From Antitrichia curtipendula (Eukaryota > Streptophyta > Bryopsida > Hypnales > Leucodontaceae): a stretch of 64,000 nt of DNA. The DNA lies in assembly GCA_951230915.1 (NCBI GenBank), contig OX579637.1, positions 9,734,001-9,798,000 on the forward strand. The letters are read 5' to 3'. Position numbers and translations under genes: made by a program. Under the pieces are notes generated by a model, which was not told the DNA's origin, made no database searches, and was given only the letters and a program-made list of their open reading frames with translations. Positions 1 to 11,201 of the stretch are shown one piece after another (within the stretch, counting starts at the first letter, position 1; every line of letters begins with the position of its first letter).

Positions 1-563
1 CACGATTGTCCAATCCGATATATGAAATCTCACATTCAAATGATAGACTCCTCTATTTTCAATATCTTTTTGTGTGCCAATTGTTTTATTTTTATATTGC
101 CGGTGGCTGGTGGAACTCTAAGATAAGACTGCATACTGAGCGGTACTTAGTTTCAAGAAGAAAAGATCTCCTTTACATAATGGCAGAAGCTTCTGCACTA
201 AGAAATTCTATAATTTAGTCATGTTCTTACTCCGCCACTAATAAACTACCTAGCTTAATAATGTTCATTTAATTTTACTTTGATTTCACTCTCATTTAAG
301 GGACAGGTGAGCGCATTTCTTTAATTACAACCGCAAACGTCTGTGTCGTTGGCGCTTCCAAATTACATTATGTACGAATTTTAATTCAATAATGGATATT
401 AATTGCAGATGGTGACGTCGCAAATACTTCATTATTAAAATCCAACTTCATTTTATTCATATGTGCCTTGCACTTCAGAGGGCGCTATGTTCAACCGTTC
501 TTGATTGTTGAAATAGTTTAGGTCGTTTTGTTACTGTCGATATTGTTTTTTGATTTTTTAGAA
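1..563. other. AT-rich stretch, no gene seen
   Basis: AT-rich sequence upstream of the MULE-like pseudogene. The short open frames here show no recognisable domain and are in keeping with chance. It may contain the 5' untranslated and terminal part of the MULE, but I could not define a terminal inverted repeat. Confidence 0.4.
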
Positions 564-3500
564 ATGGCATCCCTTCGAGCGAATGGCCACGAAGTTCCTC
601 TCATCATACCTCTAGGAGATGATGATTTTGTTGTCGTATCAGCTCATCTTATTCATGTACGTTTTCAATTTGCCATGTCTAGTATCTATGTTGAAGAAGA
701 GATATTGTCTGAGTCTGGCATTTTGAGAGAGACGATTCATATTCAGAGACTGGTAGTTGATGACAGTCATGTCTGGCATCTTCGTCGAGGACGCTATTGT
801 GCTTATGGTTTATCGTCTGTCATGAGGGTAGACTCCACTCAAATATTACCTCGCCCTTCCGGGCATTCTACAGTGGACATGCCTCCTTCCCATCGGGAAA
901 ACTGGAACACTTCTGAGTACGCGTATCTTACTAATAGTGTCACTCCTCTTCCGTTCGTTACCATAAAGCAGGAATCTAATGACCCTGTCATAGATCTCTC
1001 GAGTGAGTCTAAGGGAGAGTCTTCAAATCAACCTGGATGTCCTAGTAGAGTCTCCAATGATGCCCTGAAGACACCGTCTAGTTTAAATCTAATGCCTTGT
1101 ACTAGTCCTGCTCTATCCACGCACTCGCGTCCACCAACATATCCCGGTAGTGCATCCACAATTAGTATTGTTGGTTGCTTAAGGAAGCTAGCTTTGATTC
1201 GTGGTTTTCAAAACAAAATAGCTTCAATAGACTATGATGCACTCATCCATCACAAGGTGCAAGACCTTCCTGCAAATTATGACGGAGATGTAGTTTTTGA
1301 GTTGCCTTTCCTTCTAATTTCGACTTTGTCATCGGGTGCTGGGAAATTACAGGGCATGGATAAACGGTACAATGGTCACGCTTGGTGTAGGACAATGACA
1401 TCTAACATCAACAATGACGATGGCCTAAAGTTTAGAAAATCTTCTTGTATAGGACATCTTATCTGTAAGAATTCAGAGTGCGATTACTTAAAGCATTCTT
1501 CTCAGCCAAACGAGACTAAGTGGTGTGGATTTACTCCTGGGCCATTCCGTATTGGTGCCTTCCCTCCAAGGGATTCTAGTCTCCTCTGTAAGATATGTAA
1601 ATGTCCGCCTCATTGCATCAATGTCTGTGATGCTCGAATTTATTACGTTTTCGGAGATTCCGCAAGCATGACTAGAGCTTGCATTCATTTGGGAAATCAC
1701 CTGCATCCTGTAGCTTTAGGAACATGTAGGGAGTCCTTAGGTGCTATAGCTAGCCTCATTACTCGCGAGGTTTCAAAACCCCTAGTGCCACTAACTCGGC
1801 CATTGCCCTAGCAGCTAGTAAACAATTTCTTGATAACCACTTGATACACAACGGTGAAGGTCCGAAGCAGATGTTGCGGGGAAATTCGTTAGAAGATGTG
1901 ATGGACAAGTTCCAGATACTGAGCTCTCCTAATATCCAAAATGTTATTTCCTCATTCCGTTCAAGTGGCAAAAGTGGGATAATAGATAGTATTATGAATA
2001 TGAAAAGAAATTTGAGGTTTGAGTACATTCATGACAGTGTGTTTCCTGGTCAAGGCAAGGAAGAGGTTTATTTATTTAAGATGCTAGTAGAGGGGCCAGG
2101 GAGTGGTGTGGACCTTGTGAGTCAGATGCAACCGGGTGGTGATCTGGAGAATGCATGGCTCATGTTTGACCATGTCAAACGGGTTAAAGACTGGACAACC
2201 ATGGGTTGCCATGTTTATGATACAGGATGCAGGAAAGTGATGACAAATGCTGTATGTGATATGCAATCTGAGGACACGGCGGTTCAATGCATCATGTGGA
2301 GATCTCTGAACGGAGTCATGAGACGCAATGGCGTTTAGAATCCGAACTTTAAAGGCTTTATGGCTGACAGCGCACAAGCAAATTGGAATGCCGTTCGAAT
2401 TGTCTACGGATCAGGAGATCCTAAAATAGTGATGGTGAACCGAGAGCGGACATGTCTTTTACATTGGAGTACCTCTTTACATTGCCATACACAGAAGCTC
2501 ATCAAGCCGGATTTGCAACAACAACATACTCGTCTTTGTAAACAATACAAAGACTCCAAATCTATGGACGAAGCTAAAATGCGTTATCTGGCAATACGAT
2601 CTTGGTGGCTTTCATCAGGAGCAGCCTCGGAAGATGCTATGAGGGAACTAAAGTTGTGGCTCGCATTTTGGCACTTTCAATATCGTCAATGGGGCGGGTT
2701 TATGCAAATGGTAATTTTTTTAACTTATGTTGTTAATTTTTAAATCTTCTGGATCCATATTTTTTTCTGCAACAAAATTTGAAACATATTTTTCTACCTT
2801 GTTTGGAGATATGAATCACGGTAGGGTTCGTGGATTCTCCCCTCGGCGCCGAGGGGAACCTTTCCTGTAGAGTACAGAGATCAAAATTTTACCGTGTCGT
2901 TGTAAATTAGAAATGTGGTGATACTTAATTTTTATTTTATTTTGCCTTTGATATCATTATTTCAGGATTTAAATGTTGAGGAGATGGCGGACATGCCGTC
3001 ATGCAACTTATCCGAAACGGTTCATAATAGGTGGTTGCAGCAGTCGCGTAATCGAGGTAATGATTTGTTTGCCGCCACTTCTGATGACTGCATTCGAGCT
3101 TTCATGCAAATGACCAATTATTGAGCTTTTCTTAAAGGCAACGTATCAAGGTCAGGGCCATCAAAAGAGGAGTTAAAGTTACGAGGCGCTAGACAAAGCG
3201 AAGATCCAAAGAAGATTGCGGAAGCACTCAGTGACCTTCCTGGAGAGGCCGGTGTATCATTACGTATTCCCCATTTGGAAGGCGAAGAAGTATTTGGTAG
3301 CAGTAAGCGCAAGCTTGACCTCCCTATTGGGTCAGATGGTGACTCCCATTGTCCAGACAAGGTAAACTTCTCTCAGCCTTGAGTACATACACGATCGACC
3401 CGTTCACCCACAGTTGCCTCTAATGAAGTAGACACGTTGGTTGACTCTACCCATATACCACATGTGACAACTGCAATGGAGAGTGATTGTGATATTTCAC

Positions 3501-4372
3501 ACTGGCATATTGCGAGAATTTCGCACAAGTCCAGTTGCAAATGTCATGCGCAACAACAAAGTTCAAACATCCGTTGTGTTGCCAAAATTGCAAAAGGATC
3601 AAGAGGTACTTCAGCTCCAATCTACCATGGTAGGAAAAAACAGTATGGCGGAAACAAAGAGATCGTAACCGACTTTTGGTTTTGCCCAGATGATATTGAA
3701 CGATGTGTACGAGGCTCTAAACGTGGTTGGGTGATTGATTGGCCCCAAGTCCCAGATGTGTGGCCTATACTAACAGGCACTAATTTGACCCGCCAAGAGA
3801 CATTGCTATTGCAGGAGTCTGGTTTCCAACTACAACAACGGCCACCTATATCCCCTCGACGTTTGTTCACCATGTCTAATGTTTTCCAGGCCATCTACTA
3901 TGATCATCCTAGTCCTTTGCATGCAACCACATATCCAACTACTCGAAGGAGCAAGGCTATTCGCCGTATTGCAAATGCTCCTACAATAGAGCACCGCAAT
4001 AAATGGGAGAGTGCTGCTAATGTCAAAGGAACTATTTTGGCGGTAACCTTGCTCCCCTTCCCCGGACTTGGAGCCATAATCTCCCTTCAATCCGGACTTG
4101 AGCCTAGGGAGAAGCTTTATCGCATTACACTTGGCATGTATCCAGAGTGCACTTGCCCCGATTTTGTTGACATGGCCGTTTCAGCAATTGGTAGCCGCCA
4201 GCAATATGTGCATTGCAAACATCTTTATTACTTACTTTGCTACTTCAGCAAAATGAATCCATCAGAGGATAAGTTTATACATTCTCCAAGCTTCAGTTTC
4301 AATGCAGTGAAGATCCTTCTCACAAAAGCCGGTATCATCAAAGTATCGGAGGAGAGTCTTCAACATGTTTAG
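564..4372 (+). pseudogene. MULE-type transposase with SWIM zinc finger, copy 1 (decayed)
   Basis: Decayed Mutator-like (MULE) transposase gene. The start is the ATG at 564. The first 400 codons run in one frame to 1811; around 1755-1785 the homologous reading moves to another frame (a one-base shift) and then follows one frame to 4372. That frame carries three in-frame stops: TAG 2336, TGA 3122 and TGA 3380. Against the paralogue at 33256 the last is CGA (Arg) changed to TGA. The MULE-like core is recognisable: a segment ending CHVYD (Asp codon 2219), then ADSAQANW (Asp codon 2366) followed by RTCLLHW. The C-terminus has a complete SWIM finger: CTC at 4148-4156 and CKH at 4214-4222, pattern CxCxnCxH. 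A phase-0 GT-AG intron (2711-2965) interrupts the gene. Known for the family: MULE transposases use a DDE catalytic core in the nucleus, often with a SWIM zinc finger. I could not place the catalytic Glu. Confidence 0.75.
2711..2965 (+). other. Intron in MULE pseudogene copy 1
   Basis: Starts GTAATT after codon ATG and ends TTTCAG. The protein resumes in the same phase (phase 0) with DLNVEEMADMPSCN. The paralogue at 33256 keeps a gap at the same point (about 35344-35451), with a GTAAGT donor and an eroded acceptor that has lost a G. The shared position supports a real intron. Confidence 0.7.
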
Positions 4373-4632
4373 AAGTCCAACAATCCATAATTGTTGGGTG
4401 TTAATGATTGAATGACTGTAGACTAAAGTTAGATGTATAGCTTCAAGAGTACCAATTTCTATTTGGACGAATACTGTAATTTCTTGAAGTATTCAGTACA
4501 ACCTATTTTCAATTTGAATTTGCATTTTCTTGTAGGTCATCTGTTTGCCTTTCACAATATGTACTTCCATTACTGTAACCAGTGATTAAAATTAAAAAAT
4601 TTATACAAATTATACATAATTACAATAATAGA

Positions 4633-4680
4633 TCTACGGTAACAGGTCCACGGTAATAGGTCCGCGGTCATAGGTCCACA
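4633..4680. repeat. 14-bp tandem repeat downstream of MULE copy 1
   Basis: Three units of the form TCCACGGTAATAGG, with one or two changes, plus a partial fourth (4633, 4647, 4661, 4675). A single related unit (GTGGTCATAGGTCC) lies near 37286, also a few hundred bases downstream of MULE copy 2. The repeat may therefore be part of the element's 3' end. Confidence 0.6.
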
Positions 4681-4689
4681 GCTTTAGTG

Positions 4690-7600
4690 TACTAAAGTTT
4701 ACTCAAAATAGAAAGGTTTACCAAAACCCTAAACTTAATCCTATTTTTAGAATTATTACTGACTTTTTTACAATTTCAGAATTCAACGCTCACCTACTTT
4801 CTGCTCACCGCCCACAGGCTCGCACTCGCACGCTCACAATCTAGCACCATTGTCCATGTACCCAAGAAGTCCGCATATCAAGTCGTTTCAATAATTGAGG
4901 TGTACCAATGGTAGATCTTCAGTCCTCAAGAGTTGAAGACAACTGGAGCAATTGGAAGAAAGATCAACAATAAGAAGATGGAATTTCTTAGATAACTAGT
5001 GAAAAAGTGGGCGTATTTTGGAAGTATAAATTCACTGTGTTATTATTGTACTCTGCAATGCATGAATTTTATAAACACTTTTCGTTATCACAAAATTACA
5101 GTCTATGAATATGTCTGTAATATTTTTGTATTTGTCATGTATGTTGAAGACATTGGTGAGTGCAATTATGTAGAAGATAATATACACTAATTCTTTTTAA
5201 TATGAGAGTCATAATGAGCTGAATGAAGAATGCAATTTTTTTATCAAATTACATCAATTTCAGATCTTTGCATCCTAAATCCCCCTCTATAGAGCACATT
5301 AAAAAAAATTCATTTAACCCTCTACACTATGTAAAACCGCACACATCGTCCATGCCTTGACGTCCGTTTCCACACACTAGTGTCTTTGCTCGACCTCAAC
5401 GTCTGCGCCTTGGTTCCAACGTTATGATACACCACAAAGTGACGTGTCATTTAGAAAAATTCCATGGCTTACAAAATGAAAGCCATCCGGATCATCCGGA
5501 CGTTTTGTCCGGTTTGCTTGTTTGTCCGTCCCGTCTGGTGACCCTAACTAGTTTGTTATGATAGCCTCGCTTATCTCAAACCAAGTGTGATTTATGAAAG
5601 GATACTAAGCGTACTTCCACTACATGTCATCGGACAGAGTGCACATTACTCATTTCTTGAAGGTATAATGTCAAGGCTAGCATGGCAAACTTATATCACA
5701 ATTCCATCACAAGATTACAATTGGTAACTATTGATTTAATAGTCACACAAAGGTGACTACTTCCTAGAATGGTATTTAACAAATGAATTTAGAAAAACAA
5801 ATGGGCCTTGCTATCTACAATACTTGTTTTATAAATGAGCAAGAAGTTCTACGTACTCATAGGCAAGAATCACATGAAGTATTGTAGTAGTAGGAAACAA
5901 AAGGAAATAGACAACACATTCAACTTCTGAATTCTAAAACCTAGAGAGGCAGACAAAGTTGGAGAGGCAAGACTGAAGAACCATCTAATAAGTGCTTGTA
6001 ATAAATCAAGAATTTGCTTCCAATTTTGAAGACATTGACTCAATATGGCCTTGGAGTAAAGGACAGATTTAAAAAGGGACTTTGGCATGCAATTAGCTGC
6101 TAGGAAAATATCACAAATCACAATGGCCATCTAATCCACCTTGCTTGCTCAATTGTATGAGTTACTCTCCTCTCATGACAAATCAAATGTAATGGACAGG
6201 GTGTCATATCTAGATTTTTGGAAAATTAAGTTTTTCTAAAATGAACCATTTCCATACCCCAAATCTGAGCCTAAATCATTTCATTGCTTTCTAACAAATT
6301 TTTGCATGAAACCCCTTTAAATTATAGACTTGAAAAAATCTCTTGATAAATACTAAGTGTACATTATATAAAATGAGATTAAAGAGACATTGAAAATAGG
6401 AAATAAAATATTTAATAGAACATGTACATATATGAAAAGATGTAGAAAAAACATAATTTAGCAATGCAAACATCTATACCACATTCATTTGTATAGTATT
6501 TGAGTTGAATCATCTAAAAATTTCTTGATATAGAGCAATACCAAATTTTTTCTTTTTAAGGTTGTAGAATATGTTTAAGTGATGTACATTTATATCTTAA
6601 AAAGTCTCCATGATCAAGCAAAGGCATTCCATTGTATAATCAAATAGAAGGATTTCAACACTTAACTTAGGAAACTGAAAATTGGGAGATTTTTTGATAT
6701 AATCCTCTTTGCATTATACAAATATACACACAATGACATGGCAAATGCATTCAAATGCACAAATTTTAGAAGGAAAAATGACAGCTATATATTATATAGT
6801 TAAGTAAGGTAGATTCACCACAATTTATTCATTTTGATAGATCAAAGAATATGTAATAACCGCACAGAGCACATGAAAGTCCTTGTCACCAAACCTTCCA
6901 AAAGTGCTTAGAAGTCAGGCCCAATTTTGATAACTTGTTGGAGATTTAGAACATCGTTCTCAATGTAGAGAGAATCAATTAGTACAACAATCACCACTTC
7001 CTACAAGGACCAACCTCAACATAGAGTCAATTACAAACTACTTTTAATTAGAAAAAGGACGACCTTCAATCATTGATAGACTTTCCAACAAGGTTGCTAT
7101 TCTGTGAGCCTATAAACATGAGCGTGTGAGTGTACAATTTTTTGGGATGAAAATTGATGAGGTACCTATTACCGTGGATTTTATAATGAAAAAATATTAT
7201 AGTCTTTTTCTTAATTTAAAAAATAATAATTTAAGTCTTTTTAAAAAAAAATATTATTTAGGATTTTTTTACTTGATACTATGTTAGTGTGATTATAAAA
7301 CAAATATAAACTGCAAATCACCATTGAAGCGAAGTGGTTTAGGGTATTTACTGTTGTTTAGGACAACAACTTTCTAATTCAAACATCAACTACTAAAATA
7401 AAGTTTAGGAAATGTAGTTTGGCCTTCAATTTGGAATTTGGAATAAGTCTAATATTTTAGAAACTTTTAAGCGACATGAAATTGAATTTAAAACTATTTA
7501 TTGTTTATTTGAAGATAGGAAACGACAACCTCTATTCCATCTTCATTGTCAAAATCCGTTGGAATCACTAGTAGAAAAGCTGAAATTTCTGTTGTTTTGG
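4690..7600. other. AT-rich spacer with no gene seen
   Basis: No supportable coding region. A short GCTCAC/CGCTCAC-rich tract lies at about 4790-4855 and resembles the GCTC part of the compound repeat at 53690-53945. A small CCGGAC/GTCCGG-rich patch lies at about 5485-5540. The rest is AT-rich with long A or T runs (for example 7190-7270). Confidence 0.45.
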
Positions 7601-8112
7601 TCACGTTGATTTGGGACGTGTAGATGCTTCTATCAACATTTGTAGGAAACTAGGATCTTTTTTCCATGCCCCTCTCTAGGGCTTGAAGTTGATGTCCACG
7701 GTCAAAGTCTCCTTCTTCGTGAAATTTTGTAGAACATCATCAACAACAACATCTATTTCTAATTCCTTCAACTTCAAACATGGCTAGCATTGGAACTTGG
7801 AAGGACCAACAATAACCAAATTCCTCACCAGGAGCATAACTTGAAAGAACTAGGTCTATAAGAAAGAAGAGGTATAAAGACATTTGGTCAGAAACAAATG
7901 TCTTAATATATACTACAAGCCGACTTGAGAAACCCAAACAATCAAATGTATCCTATGTCATACAACTGAAAAGAAAAGACAACATTCAAACAGTAAAGTA
8001 AAACTGAAAACTAACTATTGGACAATGAAAGCATTTATCTCACAAGAATAATTTGATAAGAAAATGAACAGAAAATTGAACATACCGTGCATCCAGTAGG
8101 TATAGGTGAGGC

Positions 8113-8839
8113 CACTACTAGAAAATCAGTGACCAGATTAACATTTAATCAACAACTTTTTGTTAATTTAGATATTGTAATGTCCATTTTTACAATTTTT
8201 TTGTTAATATTGTTCAAATTAACAAAAAAATCACATTGTTTTTGTTAATTTGGATACTACAATATTTTCACAATTTTTGTCTATAAGTTTTGATTGAAGG
8301 CTTGAAATCTCAAACGGTTTTATGGAGGTGAAAGTTGGCTTGATTTCCCAACTTTTCTTAGTTTATATCTTTTTAGGAGAAGTTAATTTACTAGGTCAAA
8401 ATCGCCTCCAAAGTCTTCTGGTTTTCAAAACTAATGGAAAAAAAATGAAAAAAATATAGAAAAAAAAATTTTACATCAAAAATAGTCATGTAAATTTGTA
8501 TATGATGCATTAGAAGGGTCCTTGGGCCTCAATTGTAAGGTCCAAGGATCAAACCTTGGTGGCGGCTAGGGCAACTAGGGACTTGGTAAAGGTATTAGAT
8601 GCCACATGGCAATTGAGTTGCTTGCTATGTGGCCATTAGATTGCCACGTGGCAATTTTTTTTATTTTTTAAATATTTAAAAATAATTATTAATGAAAAAA
8701 TAAAATAGGACCAAATCAACAAAAAAATCAACACTTTTCAATTAACAACTGCCCAAATTAATACGTCCATCTTAACAAAAAAAATCAACACTTTTGTGTT
8801 GAATTTTTGTTAATCTGATCACTATTTTTTCTACTAGTG
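8113..8839. mobile_element. Non-autonomous CACTA-type element (727 bp)
   Basis: Begins CACTACTAGAAAA and ends TTTTTTCTACTAGTG, giving terminal inverted repeats of about 30 bp with a few mismatches that run on to CAGATTAAC/GTTAATCTG. Flanked by the perfect 3-bp duplication GGC (8110-8112 and 8840-8842). No transposase. The interior holds several TTTTTGTTAATTT-like repeats and a GCCACATGGC palindrome. It sits inside a coding exon of gene X copy 1; removing it with one GGC restores the reading frame. Confidence 0.9.
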
Positions 8840-10632
8840 GGCTAGATGTAACCAATTTGTTCCCCACCAGTCTTTCATCTTCTTAAACAAATAGGTAGAA
8901 GCATACTTCAGATCGGTGACCTTTGCAACAACGCATCATGGATGAATAATCACAAGAGCTCCATCGTCATACAAATGATTGTCCACAAATTCTAATACCG
9001 CCTCCAACCACGCAGGTTTTAGGGTGTTCCACTTGGAAATAGTATTAGCTGGCATGGACAAAGTAGGGACAGGCATACCCTCAGGCATGTCCGCAATAAT
9101 GAGGTCAATATATGATTTATCACTTAGTTTACCTTTGAAGATACACTGCTTGTCTCCTTTGTGCTGCAACAATATTGTCCCAATCAGTAGCAAGACCAAT
9201 GACACTCACAATGTATACCACAAAAAATCATAAACGCCGGTGAAACTACTAACCTTGTTAATGAAACTGACAATGTCGTCATACACCTATAAAAGAAGAT
9301 CAGCCAGTATTTCTATAAGAGAAAGATTCAAAATGAATTCAAAAATAGAAATTTGTGAGTCTTTCAAATATTCCATAGCTGCAAGCCTATGGTGGATTTC
9401 GTCGTTGCTGAGTGAAGCATACTCAATGTCACGCTTGGTGCCACGCGAAAATGAACGCTGGTGTTGGGAGCCCTTATCAATGGTTGATGAAGGCGGTTTT
9501 GGCTCCTTGGTCTTCTTCCCCTTCATCAATTCAACTCTTGGGGCATTCTCCATCTCAAGAAGTCTTTGGGCTTTCTTTGAAATTTTCTCTTTAGCCTTGT
9601 CCATAGCCTTGAAGTTCCTTAAAGCAATCTTCTTGTCAGCCTCATCTTTCCGCTTGATGGCTTTGGCTTTGGCATCCTCATCAAGGCCAACAAATTCATC
9701 AAACTCCTTAACAATCTTGTGGGAGTTGATTGATTGCTTGAGGTGCTCCTCAGACAATGGTGTGAACTCTGGTGGACAGTTCAAATACCAAGCACCGAAC
9801 TTTAGGTGCAAATTGGTCTACCACTTCAATTGCGACAAAGATAACATGCAATGCTTGGAAGAGACATCTAACCACGTTCCAAAAAATGAAAGAAGATTAC
9901 GTTTCAAGATTCCACTCTTTGGCAACAACTCATACTTGAAATACCTAAAACACCAAAGAGTACCAATTCAAAACTTCAATGGGTCATGGTCAAGGTTTCA
10001 AAAACAAACATATGTAAATGTCATTGACAACATGGATTGGAATTCTTACCAATAAATGACACATTTTACCACTAGATCGGAGCCCTTATGTTTTTTGAAG
10101 TCATTGGACTTCTTGAAGACGTTGTGTCCTCTGAACTGCGTAATAAATACGTGGTCCCAAACTCAAATTCTCCATCCCTCAAGGTAATCTGCAAAACTAT
10201 CTGGCTCTATAAGAGAGTCCATAGTCAAGTTCAGTTGGTCCTTCTTTACAATGTTATCAAACATTTCAGTCCCAACTTCTTCAATCTATTCATTAAGAAC
10301 ATGAAATTAGCTGAATGCAAATGTATTTTGAAAATGAAAAAGTCAGCTTCTTGGAATACGGACTTGAACAAAGATTTATTAGGATCCTAATATAACTGCA
10401 AGTGAATCACTTATCCGTACATACTAGTAGGCTTTAGCCAAGAATGACCTCAAATCATTTTCTCCAACTGGCTTCAGTGAAAATCTTCTTGCTTCTCTTG
10501 TATGAACAGAAAAATTCCACCACTGCAGCCACTTCACCTTATGATTGCTGTTGATGTTGCAAGTTGCAATCAACTGCAACTTCTCCCGAGTCATTTCTGG
10601 AGTGATGTTTGAGCTCTAGTGGCATTTAATCC

Positions 10633-10816
10633 CACTACAAGAACCCCATGTTTTTTTTGACGTCCATAATTTGGAAGTCCACTTTTTTAGACATCAAACA
10701 TAACATTAGGATGCTAGTTTTGATGTCAAAACTAGCATCCTAATGTTATGTTTGATGTCCAAAAAAGTAGACATCCAAATTTTGGACGTAAAAAACCCCC
10801 CAAGTTTCTTATAGTG
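10633..10816. mobile_element. CACTA-type MITE (184 bp)
   Basis: Almost entirely an inverted repeat. It begins CACTACAAGAAC and ends TTTCTTATAGTG, with the perfect 3-bp target duplication TCC at 10630-10632 and 10817-10819. Both arms contain the mirror segments GGATGCTAGTTTTGA and TCAAAACTAGCATCC. It lies in an intron of gene X copy 1, just upstream (minus strand) of the exon starting near 10605. Confidence 0.9.
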
Positions 10817-11201
10817 TCCGTAGCAGGAGTCAATTACAATCAAACAAAGTAAAAGAACACCGAAAAATAATCCAGTGAATATGCTTTGTACTCATACCTC
10901 TAGAAGCCAATCAATCCCAAGACTAGGATTGGCAACGGCAGTTCACTTGCCCAACTTCTGGATCAATCTTGATGTCTTCTCTTTAGTGCCCAATCTCATG
11001 GCAGCTAACATGCCCTCCTCTGACTGGTCTTCCTCCGATGTCTCTTCTTTGTACAACCGAACTGCAAGATCACAAGCGACAGCTATCTTGTACTACAGAA
11101 CCACATAAACATAAGCAAAACTTTACAAACATTATTGAGCAAAAGAATGAGAGGTCAATCAATCCAAAATATTAGAAAGAGTACTTACCCAAAAAATAAA
11201 T

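Noticed and set aside
6..218. Open frame at the left edge
   Set aside because: AT-rich, no ATG-supported start, no recognisable domain.
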